This document shows positions 46,655 through 54,851 of a stretch of 64,000 nucleotides of DNA, piece after piece. The stretch comes from Kaistia algarum (GTDB lineage Bacteria; Pseudomonadota; Alphaproteobacteria; Rhizobiales; Kaistiaceae). The notes under the pieces are model-generated. The model saw only the letters and a list, made by a program, of their open reading frames with translations, was not told where the DNA came from and ran no database searches. Position 1 is the first letter of the stretch. The number at the start of each line of letters is the position of its first letter. The translations under genes and the position numbers were made by a program. The DNA lies in assembly GCF_026343945.1 (NCBI RefSeq), contig NZ_JAPKNJ010000004.1, positions 124,001 through 188,000 of the forward strand, written 5' to 3'.

Positions 46655-47326
46655 ATGTCGTTCGAAGACGTGAAGAACCCCCGCGATGAAATCCTCTCCG
46701 TGCTGGCGCGGCTGGAGGCAAAGAACTTCAACCATGGCAGCAGCGGCAATATCAGTTGCCGCGACGGCGCCAACATTCTGATCACCCCGACCGGGGCCAA
46801 TGCGGCCAATATGACCGCCGAGCGGGTCGTCGCACTGACCGCCGACGGCGCGGTCATCGGCGCCGGCATCCCGTCGAGCGAATTCCACATGCATGTGGCG
46901 ATCCTGCGGGCCTTTCCGACCGCCCATGCGGTCGTGCATACCCATGCCGATGCCTGTGTCGCGCTCTCGTGCCTTCGCAAGCCCCTTCCCGCCTTCCACT
47001 ACCAGGTCGCGGCATTCGGCGGCGACGATGTGCGCTGCGCCCACTACGCCACCTTCGGAACGCCGGAGCTTGCCGATGCGGCCGTCGTGGCGCTCAAGGA
47101 CCGGACGGTGTGCCTTCTCGCCAATCACGGCATGATCGCCATCGGCAAGTCGCTCGAGGCGGCCTTCAACAACGCGGTCAAGCTCGAGACGCTGGCGCGG
47201 CAATACCTGCTGGCGATGCAGGCGGGGACGCCCGTCCTGCTGCCGTCCGAGGAGATGGCCCGCGTCGGCGCCCGCTATGGCAATTACGGCGTCGGCCTCC
47301 TGTCGGATACGGATACGCGGCGGTGA
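46655..47326 (+). CDS. Class II aldolase/decarboxylase (OtnC-like)
   Basis: A 223-residue zinc enzyme with NFNHGSSGNISCRDGANILITP-type opening, the metal motif VVHTHADACV and the later ligand in LLANHGMIAIG. In the four-carbon acid sugar pathway OtnC decarboxylates 3-oxo-tetronate 4-phosphate to dihydroxyacetone phosphate, and the tight linkage to an OtnK-type kinase supports that role. An L-fuculose-phosphate aldolase function is the alternative within this family. Confidence 0.88.
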   Translation: MSFEDVKNPRDEILSVLARLEAKNFNHGSSGNISCRDGANILITPTGANAANMTAERVVALTADGAVIGAGIPSSEFHMHVAILRAFPTAHAVVHTHADACVALSCLRKPLPAFHYQVAAFGGDDVRCAHYATFGTPELADAAVVALKDRTVCLLANHGMIAIGKSLEAAFNNAVKLETLARQYLLAMQAGTPVLLPSEEMARVGARYGNYGVGLLSDTDTRR

Positions 47327-47410
47327 CGGCGCTGGCGGTCGTCTCCGGGCGCCCCAACCCGGCCCGCTCGCCGGTACTCGAGCCCGCGGAGATCGTCCGA
47401 GGGTTGCGAA

Positions 47411-48193
47411 ATGACAGTTCGTCCGTCACACGCTAGAGACCATGACAGCGGGGTCGGACCGGGCAACATGATGCAGCAGCTCAACGGCGTTCAGGCAAGC
47501 AGCCTTTCGTCCCAGATCTATTTGCAGCTGCGCCAGCAGTTGATGTCGGCACGCCTGAAGCCCGGCGAGCGTCTGAAGATCCGCGAGCTCGCGCAGCGCC
47601 TCGGCACGAGCGAGACGCCGGTCCGCGAAGCGCTGTTCCAGCTCGTCAAGGACGGCGCGCTGGAGATGAAGGCGGGCTACTACATCCGCGTCCGCCGGGT
47701 GACGCTGCAGGAATATCTCGAAATGCGGGAGATCCGGCTGATGCTGGAGCCGCATGCCGCGCTGCAGGCCATGGCGAACATCGACGATGCCTTCATCGAG
47801 GAACTGGCCGCGATGCACGAGCGGCTCGTCGTGGCCGAGCAGACCAAGGACTACCCGGCGGCCCTGGAGGCGAATTACGATTTCCACTTCTCCGTCTATC
47901 GTAAGTCGGAGATGCCGCACCTGATCGAGATCCTGGAACGGCTCTGGATCCAGATCGGCCCGCTGCTGACGTTCCTCTATCCGCACGGCCATCCCTCCTA
48001 CAAAGGCCAGCACCAGCACGTCCAGCTCCTGAGCGCGCTCAAGTCGCGGGACAAGAAGGCCGTCCGCAAGGCCGTCGAGCAGGATCTGATCGAGGGCAGC
48101 CGCACCTTCGTCGCCTATCTGACCGAGATCGACGGCAAGGACCTTCCGGGCGACGACGCCGCATCCGAGCCGGCGAAGTCCGCGCGCAGCTGA
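47411..48193 (+). CDS. GntR-family regulator, FCD subfamily
   Basis: A 260-residue protein. The winged helix contains LSSQIYLQLRQQLMSARLKPG and LKIRELAQRLGTSETPVREAL, with the GntR recognition helix. It is followed by an all-helical FCD domain whose ligand-binding acidic and His residues are visible in LEANYDFHFSVYRKSE and GHPSYKGQHQHVQLLSAL. The start may instead be the ATG at 47468, which would remove a 19-residue low-complexity segment. It is probably the repressor acting at the AT-rich sites at 45293 and 48494, with a pathway acid as inducer. Confidence 0.88.
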   Translation: MTVRPSHARDHDSGVGPGNMMQQLNGVQASSLSSQIYLQLRQQLMSARLKPGERLKIRELAQRLGTSETPVREALFQLVKDGALEMKAGYYIRVRRVTLQEYLEMREIRLMLEPHAALQAMANIDDAFIEELAAMHERLVVAEQTKDYPAALEANYDFHFSVYRKSEMPHLIEILERLWIQIGPLLTFLYPHGHPSYKGQHQHVQLLSALKSRDKKAVRKAVEQDLIEGSRTFVAYLTEIDGKDLPGDDAASEPAKSARS

Positions 48194-48464
48194 AGCAGGA
48201 CGGCAGGCGCTCCGCCGACCGTCCCGCACGACGATGTCCCCGTGCCTGCGGGACACTTCGCCGCCCCCGGGCGCCGGCCTCGCCGACGGGGCGCGCGCGC
48301 AGCGGCGAGCCTTCATCCCGCAGCAGAACGGCCGCTTCTCATGCGCCGCCGCTGTCGCGAAGCCGCGGCGCGTCCTGTCGCCCGCGCGCTGCTGCGTCCC
48401 GCGGCGCGTCGCGGCTATGTCTCAAACGGCGCAATTTCCGGACTCTTTTTCGGCCCCGCACGAG

Positions 48465-48506
48465 TTGACATCACGCACGATTACGGCATTCTCATATATC
48501 ATATAT
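48465..48506 (+). promoter_or_regulatory. Promoter and GntR-type operator of the peptide-type ABC operon
   Basis: A consensus -35 TTGACA (48465-48470) is followed at 16-17 base spacing by a weak -10 (around 48487-48493), and then by ATATATCATATAT (48494-48506), which differs by one base from the core of the divergent-promoter site at 45295. The operator would lie at the transcription start. The upstream part of this 359-base gap (48194-48464) shows no gene. Confidence 0.55.
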
Positions 48507-48552
48507 TAAACGCAGCCGCTCTCGGACTGCGAAAAAGGGAAGAGGGACCACG

Positions 48553-50088
48553 ATGAAATCGCTCTCTGGAATTGCGGGAACCGCGCTTCTGCTCATGGCC
48601 TCGGCCATGGGCGTGAACTGCGCCGCCGCGCAGGATGCCACGACCTTCGTCTATGCCGACGCCGGCGAGCCAAGCACCATCGATCCCGCCAAGGCGAATG
48701 TGAACTGGGAGTTCACGGTCACCCGCAACGTCTATGACCGGCTGGTCGATTTCGATCTCGCCGACCCGTCCAAGCTGCTGCCGGCGCTCGCGACCGAATG
48801 GAAGCAGGACGGCAAGGTCTGGACCTTCAAGCTGCGCGACGGCGTGACCTTCCATGATGGCAGCGCGTTCGACGCCAACGACGTCAAGGCGACGCTCGAC
48901 CGCCTGCTCAAGGTGGGCCAGGGCCAGTCCTATCTCGTCGACGACATCGCCAGCGTGACCGTCATCGACCCGAAGACGGTCCAGATCGAGACGAAGGCGC
49001 CGACGGTCTTCCTGGCCTCCAATCTGAGCCGCATCGAGATGATGTCGGACGAAGACATCGCCAAGCATGGCGGCGAGGCGGGCGAGGCCTGGTTCTCGGA
49101 GAACGCCAACGGCACGGGTCCCTACGAGTTCGTCGCCTGGACGCGCGGCACGCAAATCGAGCTGAAGCGCAACGACAAGTGGTGGGGCAAGTTCCCCGAG
49201 AAGCCGTTCGACCGGGTTCTCGACCGCTTCGTGACCGACGGCGCCAACCGCGCGCGCGGCCTCGAGGGCGGCGAATTCGATCTCGCCAATTTCGTCCCGC
49301 TCGACGAGGCACTGCGCATCGGTTCGACCAGCGGCTTCCATCTCGTGGAAGGCAATAATCTGTGGGCCTGGCCGGCGATCTATCTCAACATGGATCTGCC
49401 CCCGACCAACAATAAGGACTTCCGCAACGCGCTGGTGAAGGCGTTCGACTACAACGCCATGGTCCAGTCCTTCCAGGGCAAGGCCGTGGTCGGCCGCGGG
49501 CCGATCCCGGCCTGGTTCCCCGGCAGCCCGGAGAAGGACCAGCCCGAGATCAAGACCGATCTCGATGCGGCCAAGGCCGCCCTTGCCGCCTCGGGCATCA
49601 CCAACGCGGCGATGAAGTGCTCGGTGCCGGCCGGCTTCCCGGAATTCCGCTTCGCCGCCACGATCCTGCAGGCTTCGGCCGCCCAGATCGGCGTCACGGT
49701 GGAGATCGAGGAACTGCCCTTCGTCGAGGCGATCACCGCGATCAAGACAGACAAGAGCAACTGCTTCGTGCTGGGCAACGCCAATCTGAGCCCCCAGGAC
49801 GCCACCAAGTTCTTCTCGGCCCACTATCTGAAGGGCGGGTTCTACAATTCCGGCAAGCTCAACGATGCGGCGCTTGCGGAGATCGTCGCCAAGCTGCCGA
49901 CGCTGTCGGACCCGGCGGAACGTGCCGCACTGCTGAAGCAGGCTTCCGACATCGTGGTGGACTCACACTACATCATCTGGCCCGCGCGTCCGATCACGGT
50001 CGTCCCCGAGCCGGATCGCATCGGCGGCTATCGCATCGACCCGGCGGAATACATCAATGCCCGCTTCTGGGAGCTCTACAGCAAGTAA
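48553..50088 (+). CDS. ABC transporter substrate-binding protein (SBP_bac_5, Dpp/Opp type)
   Basis: A 511-residue periplasmic protein with a signal peptide (about 1-26, ending AAAQ) and the family 5 pattern: YADAGEPSTIDPAKANVNWE, LLPALATEWKQDGKVWTFKLRDGVTFHDGS, NGTGPYEFVAWTRGTQIELKRN and NDAALAEIVAKLPT. Family 5 binds peptides, glycosides, nickel or other amide compounds. It is the first gene of a seven-gene run. A GAAGAGGGA ribosome site precedes the ATG. Confidence 0.92.
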   Translation: MKSLSGIAGTALLLMASAMGVNCAAAQDATTFVYADAGEPSTIDPAKANVNWEFTVTRNVYDRLVDFDLADPSKLLPALATEWKQDGKVWTFKLRDGVTFHDGSAFDANDVKATLDRLLKVGQGQSYLVDDIASVTVIDPKTVQIETKAPTVFLASNLSRIEMMSDEDIAKHGGEAGEAWFSENANGTGPYEFVAWTRGTQIELKRNDKWWGKFPEKPFDRVLDRFVTDGANRARGLEGGEFDLANFVPLDEALRIGSTSGFHLVEGNNLWAWPAIYLNMDLPPTNNKDFRNALVKAFDYNAMVQSFQGKAVVGRGPIPAWFPGSPEKDQPEIKTDLDAAKAALAASGITNAAMKCSVPAGFPEFRFAATILQASAAQIGVTVEIEELPFVEAITAIKTDKSNCFVLGNANLSPQDATKFFSAHYLKGGFYNSGKLNDAALAEIVAKLPTLSDPAERAALLKQASDIVVDSHYIIWPARPITVVPEPDRIGGYRIDPAEYINARFWELYSK

Positions 50089-50119
50089 GCCGGCGTAAAA
50101 TCGGACTGGAGCGACGCGT

Positions 50120-51133
50120 GTGGTCAATTTCCTGCTGAAGCGATTTGCGTGGGGCATCCTGGTGCTCCTGCTGGTTGCGGTGATCACCTTCTTCCTGAGT
50201 CGCGTCGTTCCAGCCGATCCAGCCGCCTTCCTCGCCGGACAGAATGCGTCCGAAGCGACCGTCCAGAAGATCCGGGCCGAATACGGCCTGGATCGCCCGC
50301 TGACGGAACAGTTCGCCTCCTACATGGTCGGCCTCGCGCAGGGCGACCTCGGCGAATCCATCCGCACACGCCGCAGCGTCTCGACCGATCTCGCGCAATA
50401 TCTGCCCGCGACGCTCGAACTCCTGCTGGTCAGCTTCACCATCTATCTGATCGCCTCCTTCTCGCTCGCCGTGATGGCGGCCCGCCGTCCCGGCGGCTTC
50501 GTCGACGGCGCCATCCGATTGCTCACCATGGTCGGAACGGGGATACCCGTCTTCTGGCTCGGCATGGCCTTGCAGTTCCTGTTCTTCTACAAGCTGCACT
50601 GGCTGCCGATTGGTGCGCGCTTTCCGATCCGCGAGACCGCGCCGCCCGTCGTCACCGGCTTCCTGATCATCGATTCCATGCTGGCGGGCAGCCCTTCCGC
50701 CCTCTTCGGCACGCTCAAGCACCTGACGCTGCCGGCACTGACCATCGTCATCAACCTGCTCGCCGTCGGTACGCGCCTGTCCCGCGCCGCGCTCATCCAG
50801 GAGCAGAGCCGGCTCTATGTCCGCACCGCCCGGGGCAAGGGCCTCGGCCCGCGGACGATCCTCTACAAGCACGTGCTGCGCAACGCCCTGAGCCCGATCC
50901 TGACCGCCACCACCATGCAGTTCGGCTACATGATCAGCTGGGTCATCCTGGTCGAGGTCATCTTCGACTGGCCCGGCATCGGCCTCTACGCCTACCAGTC
51001 CTTCCAGGTCTTCGACTATTCACCCGTGATCGCGCTCGCCATCGTCTCGACCGCCGGCTTCGTCCTGATCAACCTCCTGATGGACATCCTCTACCCGATC
51101 ATCGACCCGCGCGTTCAGAGTGTCGGCTCATGA
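50120..51133 (+). CDS. Dpp/Opp-type ABC permease 1 (DppB-like)
   Basis: A 337-residue membrane protein from a GTG start with GGAG eight bases upstream. It has the DppB N-terminus (FLLKRFAWGILVLLLVAVITF), a VPADPAAFLAG loop, the Asp/Gly-rich RAEYGLDRPLTEQFASYM motif and the EAA loop RTARGKGLGPRTILYKHVLRNAL that contacts the ATPases. Six helices are evident. It overlaps the next permease gene by four bases. Confidence 0.92.
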   Translation: MVNFLLKRFAWGILVLLLVAVITFFLSRVVPADPAAFLAGQNASEATVQKIRAEYGLDRPLTEQFASYMVGLAQGDLGESIRTRRSVSTDLAQYLPATLELLLVSFTIYLIASFSLAVMAARRPGGFVDGAIRLLTMVGTGIPVFWLGMALQFLFFYKLHWLPIGARFPIRETAPPVVTGFLIIDSMLAGSPSALFGTLKHLTLPALTIVINLLAVGTRLSRAALIQEQSRLYVRTARGKGLGPRTILYKHVLRNALSPILTATTMQFGYMISWVILVEVIFDWPGIGLYAYQSFQVFDYSPVIALAIVSTAGFVLINLLMDILYPIIDPRVQSVGS

Positions 51134-51966
51134 GCGGTGCCGTGCAGACGGCGCGCCAGCGCCTTGAACTGCCGCGGGGCGTGCTGACGCCGATGGCCCT
51201 GCTGGTCATTCTGGTACTGGTAGCCTTCACGCTGGTGCCAGGCCTGATCGCGCCGCACGATCCCGTCGCGCTTGCCATGGTCGACCGCCTGAAGCCGCCG
51301 AGCTTCGCGCATCTCTTCGGCACCGATGAGGGCGGCCGCGACATCTTCTCGCGCGTCGTCTACGGCACGCGCTATTCGCTCGGCGTCGCCATCGCGATCG
51401 TCTTCGCCTCGGCGCTGTTCGGCGTCGTCTACGGCGCCGTCTCCGGCATGGCGCGCGGGTCGATCGACAATGTCATGATGCGCATCGTCGACCTGTTCTT
51501 CGGCTTTCCCGCCCTGGTGCTGGCGCTCGCCGTTGCCGCCTCGATCGGCCGTGGGCTCGGCAGCGTGGCGCTCTCGCTCACCATCATCTGGTGGCCGGGC
51601 TATGCGCGGCTGGTGCGCGGCGAGGTGCTGCGGCTGCGCGAGCGCCCGCATGTCGAGGCCGCGCGAGCGCTCGGCGTCTCGAACCTCACCATTTTGCGCC
51701 GTCACATCCTGCCCTTCGTGGCGCAGGAGGTGAATGTGCGCGTCACCACCGATATCGGCTACGCGCTCGTCGCGGTCACCGCCCTCTCGTTCCTCGGCCT
51801 CGGCGCCAATTCGCCGACGCCCGAATGGGGCCTGCTGATCCGCGACTCCCGCCCCTATTTCGGCTCGGCCTGGTGGTATCTGGTGTTTCCGGGAACGATG
51901 ATCATGCTCACCGCCACCGCCTTCTCCCTGATCGGCGATGCATTGGCCGCGAGGCGCGGCGGATGA
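51130..51966 (+). CDS. Dpp/Opp-type ABC permease 2 (DppC-like)
   Basis: A 278-residue membrane protein with the DppC-specific IAPHDP motif after the first helix, FGTDEGGRDIFSRVVYGTR, and the EAA loop VEAARALGVSNLTILRRHILP. It forms the translocation channel with the preceding permease. Both ends overlap its neighbours by four bases, showing tight translational coupling. Confidence 0.92.
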   Translation: MSGAVQTARQRLELPRGVLTPMALLVILVLVAFTLVPGLIAPHDPVALAMVDRLKPPSFAHLFGTDEGGRDIFSRVVYGTRYSLGVAIAIVFASALFGVVYGAVSGMARGSIDNVMMRIVDLFFGFPALVLALAVAASIGRGLGSVALSLTIIWWPGYARLVRGEVLRLRERPHVEAARALGVSNLTILRRHILPFVAQEVNVRVTTDIGYALVAVTALSFLGLGANSPTPEWGLLIRDSRPYFGSAWWYLVFPGTMIMLTATAFSLIGDALAARRGG

Positions 51967-52946
51967 TCCTCTCGGTTCAGGACCTTTCGATCGGCTTTCG
52001 CCGACCCGGCGGCGATCTTCCCGCCGTGGACAAGATCTCCTTCGACGTGCGCGAAGGCGAGACCTTCGTCATCATCGGCGAATCCGGCTCGGGCAAATCG
52101 CTCACCGGCATGTCGATCGCCGGCCTGCAGCCGGCCGCCTCGGTCACATCCGGCTCGATCCGCTTCAAGGAGCGCGAGCTTCTCAACCGCCCGGACGCGG
52201 AGCTGCGGCGCATGCGCGGCCGCGAGATCGGCCTGATCTACCAGGACCCGCTCGGCTCGCTCAATCCGGTCTGGCCGGTCGGCGACCAGATCGCCGAAGC
52301 GCTCCGCGCCCATGGCCTCGCGAGCGGCGCGGCAGCGGCACGGCGCGCCGTCGAGATGCTGGATCGCGTCCGCATCCCCGATCCCGCCCGGGTTGCCACC
52401 GCCTATCCGCATGAGATCAGCGGCGGCATGCGCCAGCGCGCCATGATCGCGATGGCGCTGATCGCCGGTCCGAGCCTCCTGATCGCGGACGAGCCCACCA
52501 CGGCGCTCGACGTCACCATCAAGGCCCAGATGCTGGAGCTGCTGGCCGAACTGCAGCGCGAAATGGCGCTCACCATCATCCTGATCACGCACGACATGGG
52601 CGTGGTGGCCGAGGTCGCCGACCGGATCCTGGTGATGTATGCCGGGCGCGTCGCGGAGATCGGCGATGCCGACGCGATCATGCGCAGGCCGTCACATCCC
52701 TATACCGCCGCGCTGATGACCAGCGCCATGATCTCGGAAGCGCAGCCGAAGCAGCAGCTGAACGCGATCGTCGGCGTCGCGCCCGGTCTCGGCAGTTTTC
52801 CGAGCGGCTGCCACTTCCATCCGCGCTGCCCCTTGGCTGAGGACGATTGCCGCAGCTTCGTGCCGCCGCTGCGCCGCCTCGGCGACGTCGCGCTCGCCTG
52901 CCACCATCCGGTTGGCTCGGACGCGGCCAAGCTGGTGGAGGCCTGA
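51963..52946 (+). CDS. Dpp/Opp-type ABC ATPase 1 (DppD-like)
   Basis: A 327-residue ATPase with Walker [13 protein letters not shown]-loop [11 protein letters not shown], signature [16 protein letters not shown], Walker [14 protein letters not shown] and H-loop [10 protein letters not shown]. The C-terminal Cys-containing region ([14 protein letters not shown]) is the usual oligopeptide/dipeptide ATPase tail that can hold an iron-sulfur cluster. It pairs with the second ATPase that follows. Confidence 0.93.
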   Translation: MILSVQDLSIGFRRPGGDLPAVDKISFDVREGETFVIIGESGSGKSLTGMSIAGLQPAASVTSGSIRFKERELLNRPDAELRRMRGREIGLIYQDPLGSLNPVWPVGDQIAEALRAHGLASGAAAARRAVEMLDRVRIPDPARVATAYPHEISGGMRQRAMIAMALIAGPSLLIADEPTTALDVTIKAQMLELLAELQREMALTIILITHDMGVVAEVADRILVMYAGRVAEIGDADAIMRRPSHPYTAALMTSAMISEAQPKQQLNAIVGVAPGLGSFPSGCHFHPRCPLAEDDCRSFVPPLRRLGDVALACHHPVGSDAAKLVEA

Positions 52947-52947
52947 C

Positions 52948-53979
52948 ATGGAACCGCTTCTGTCGCTCGACGGCATCGTCAAGACCTTCACCCAGAAGCG
53001 CGGCGGCAAGCGCGACGTCCAGGCCGTGGCCGGCGTGTCGCTGACGGTCGGCCGCGGCGAGACCGTCGGCCTCGTCGGCGAAAGCGGCTGCGGAAAGTCG
53101 ACGCTGGCCCGCCTCGCGCTGAAGCTGATCGAGCCGAGCGCCGGACGCATCCTTTTCGCCGGCGAGGACATCACGGCTAAGCACGGCCGCGCCATGCTGC
53201 CGGTGCGCCGCCGCATGCAGGCCGTCTTCCAGGATCCGCTCGCCTCGCTCAACAGCCGCATGACGATCGCGGAAATCCTGCGCGAGCCGTTCGACACGCA
53301 CGGCATCAAGCTCGGCGCCGGACTGCAGCCGCGCATCCGCGAACTGCTGTCCTTCGTCGGCATGGAGAACACCGACACCGCCAAGCTGCCGCCGCAGTTC
53401 TCCGGCGGCCAGCTGCAGCGCATCGCCATCGCGCGCGCTTTGGCGCTCGAACCCGATATCATAGTCGCGGACGAGCCGACCTCCGCCCTCGACCCGTCGA
53501 TCCAGGCCCAGATCGTCAATCTGCTGCTCTTCATCCAGCGCCAGCGGCAGATCTCCTATCTAATCATCTCGCACGATCTCGATGTGATCGGCCATGTCGC
53601 CGACCGCATCGCGGTTATGTATCTCGGCACCATCATCGAGCAGGGACCGGCCGCCGCCATCATGGCGAGCCCGTGGCATCCCTATACGCAGGCGCTGCTT
53701 TCGGCCGCGCCGACGCTCGCGGCCCGGCGCAATCCGGAATGGAAGCGCATCGTGCTGACCGGCGATCCGCCCAATCCGGCCAATGTGCCGACGGGGTGCC
53801 GCTTTCATCCGCGCTGCCACCTGGCGCGCGACATCTGCCGTCAGGTCGAGCCGCCGCTTCGGCCATCCGAAGACGGCGGACGCCTGATCGCGTGCCATGT
53901 TGCGCCCGAGGAAACGGCCGCCAAAGGCCAATGGATCGGCCAGGCCCGGCTCGGCGTGCCGGCCACCGCGACAGCTTGA
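52948..53979 (+). CDS. Dpp/Opp-type ABC ATPase 2 (DppF-like)
   Basis: A 343-residue ATPase with Walker A GESGCGKSTLARL, FQDPLASLNSRMT, signature FSGGQLQRIAIARALAL, Walker B IIVADEPTSALDP and H-loop ISHDLDVIGH. It also carries the Cys-rich oligopeptide tail (CRFHPRCHLARDIC). Earlier in-frame ATG codons exist, but 52948 begins the recognisable fold and lies just after the previous stop. Confidence 0.93.
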   Translation: MEPLLSLDGIVKTFTQKRGGKRDVQAVAGVSLTVGRGETVGLVGESGCGKSTLARLALKLIEPSAGRILFAGEDITAKHGRAMLPVRRRMQAVFQDPLASLNSRMTIAEILREPFDTHGIKLGAGLQPRIRELLSFVGMENTDTAKLPPQFSGGQLQRIAIARALALEPDIIVADEPTSALDPSIQAQIVNLLLFIQRQRQISYLIISHDLDVIGHVADRIAVMYLGTIIEQGPAAAIMASPWHPYTQALLSAAPTLAARRNPEWKRIVLTGDPPNPANVPTGCRFHPRCHLARDICRQVEPPLRPSEDGGRLIACHVAPEETAAKGQWIGQARLGVPATATA

Positions 53980-53996
53980 ACGCAAGGAGAGGTCCG

Positions 53997-54842
53997 ATGC
54001 ACCGGACGCCCGAGATTCACGTCACCGGCCTCGGCTTTCCCGAGGGACCCGTCGCGCTGCCGGACGGCTCGATCGCCTTTGTCGATCTGCTGCACGCCAA
54101 GGTCCGTGCCTTCGGCGAAAGCGGCGTGCGCGAGATCGCCACGCTTCCCGGCGCGCCGAACGGCATGCGGCGCGGCGCCGATGGCTATCTCTATGTCGCC
54201 AATAATGGCGGCATCGCGCCAAAGAGCCTCGAAGAGCTCAACTTCGCGGAACCGCAGATCGGCGGCCGCATCCAGCGCATCGCGCCGGACGGAAGCTGGA
54301 GCGATTTCGCCACCGTCCTGCCGGGCGGCAAGCCCTCGCGCCCCAACGACCTCGTCTTCTCGCCTGAGGGCGAACTCGTCTTCACCGATCCGCAGAACTG
54401 GGAAGTGCTGGGGTCCGACACCTCCGCCTATCTCGGCGGACAATTGCTCGCCGCCGCGGCGGACGGCATGGTCCGCCCTCTCGCGACGATGACCGGCTTC
54501 CCCAACGGCCTCGTCTTCCATCCCGATGGCTCGCTGCTCGTCGGCATCACCATGGAGCACCGCCTCGTGCGCTTTCCCTGGCTGGGCGATCATGTCGGCC
54601 CGATGGAGGAATGGTGCCGGCTCGACGACCGCTTCAATCCCGACGGCATGGTCTTCCACGAGGACCGGCTCTACCTGACCGGCAGCGGCGGCGACCGCGT
54701 CGCGATCCTCGATACGACCGGCAGGCTCATCGAAATGATCGACACCGGCCCCGGCAGCGACCCGACCAATTGCTGCGTCCATGATGGCCGCTTGTGGCTG
54801 ACGCTCGGCATTCCCGGCCAGCTCGTATCCTACCCACTCTGA
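53997..54842 (+). CDS. SMP-30/gluconolactonase-family protein
   Basis: A 281-residue beta-propeller protein with the metal-site Glu in GLGFPEGPVALPDGSIAFVD, the Asn in LPGAPNGMRRGADGYLYVAN, SRPNDLVFSPEGELVFTDPQNW and FNPDGMVFHEDRLYLTG. Family members hydrolyse lactones or phosphotriesters with a divalent metal. A strong AAGGAGAGG site precedes the ATG. Its place between the transporter and the formamidase-like gene suggests it processes a lactone or ester arising from the imported compound. Confidence 0.88.
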   Translation: MHRTPEIHVTGLGFPEGPVALPDGSIAFVDLLHAKVRAFGESGVREIATLPGAPNGMRRGADGYLYVANNGGIAPKSLEELNFAEPQIGGRIQRIAPDGSWSDFATVLPGGKPSRPNDLVFSPEGELVFTDPQNWEVLGSDTSAYLGGQLLAAAADGMVRPLATMTGFPNGLVFHPDGSLLVGITMEHRLVRFPWLGDHVGPMEEWCRLDDRFNPDGMVFHEDRLYLTGSGGDRVAILDTTGRLIEMIDTGPGSDPTNCCVHDGRLWLTLGIPGQLVSYPL

Positions 54843-54851
54843 GAGACCGCC

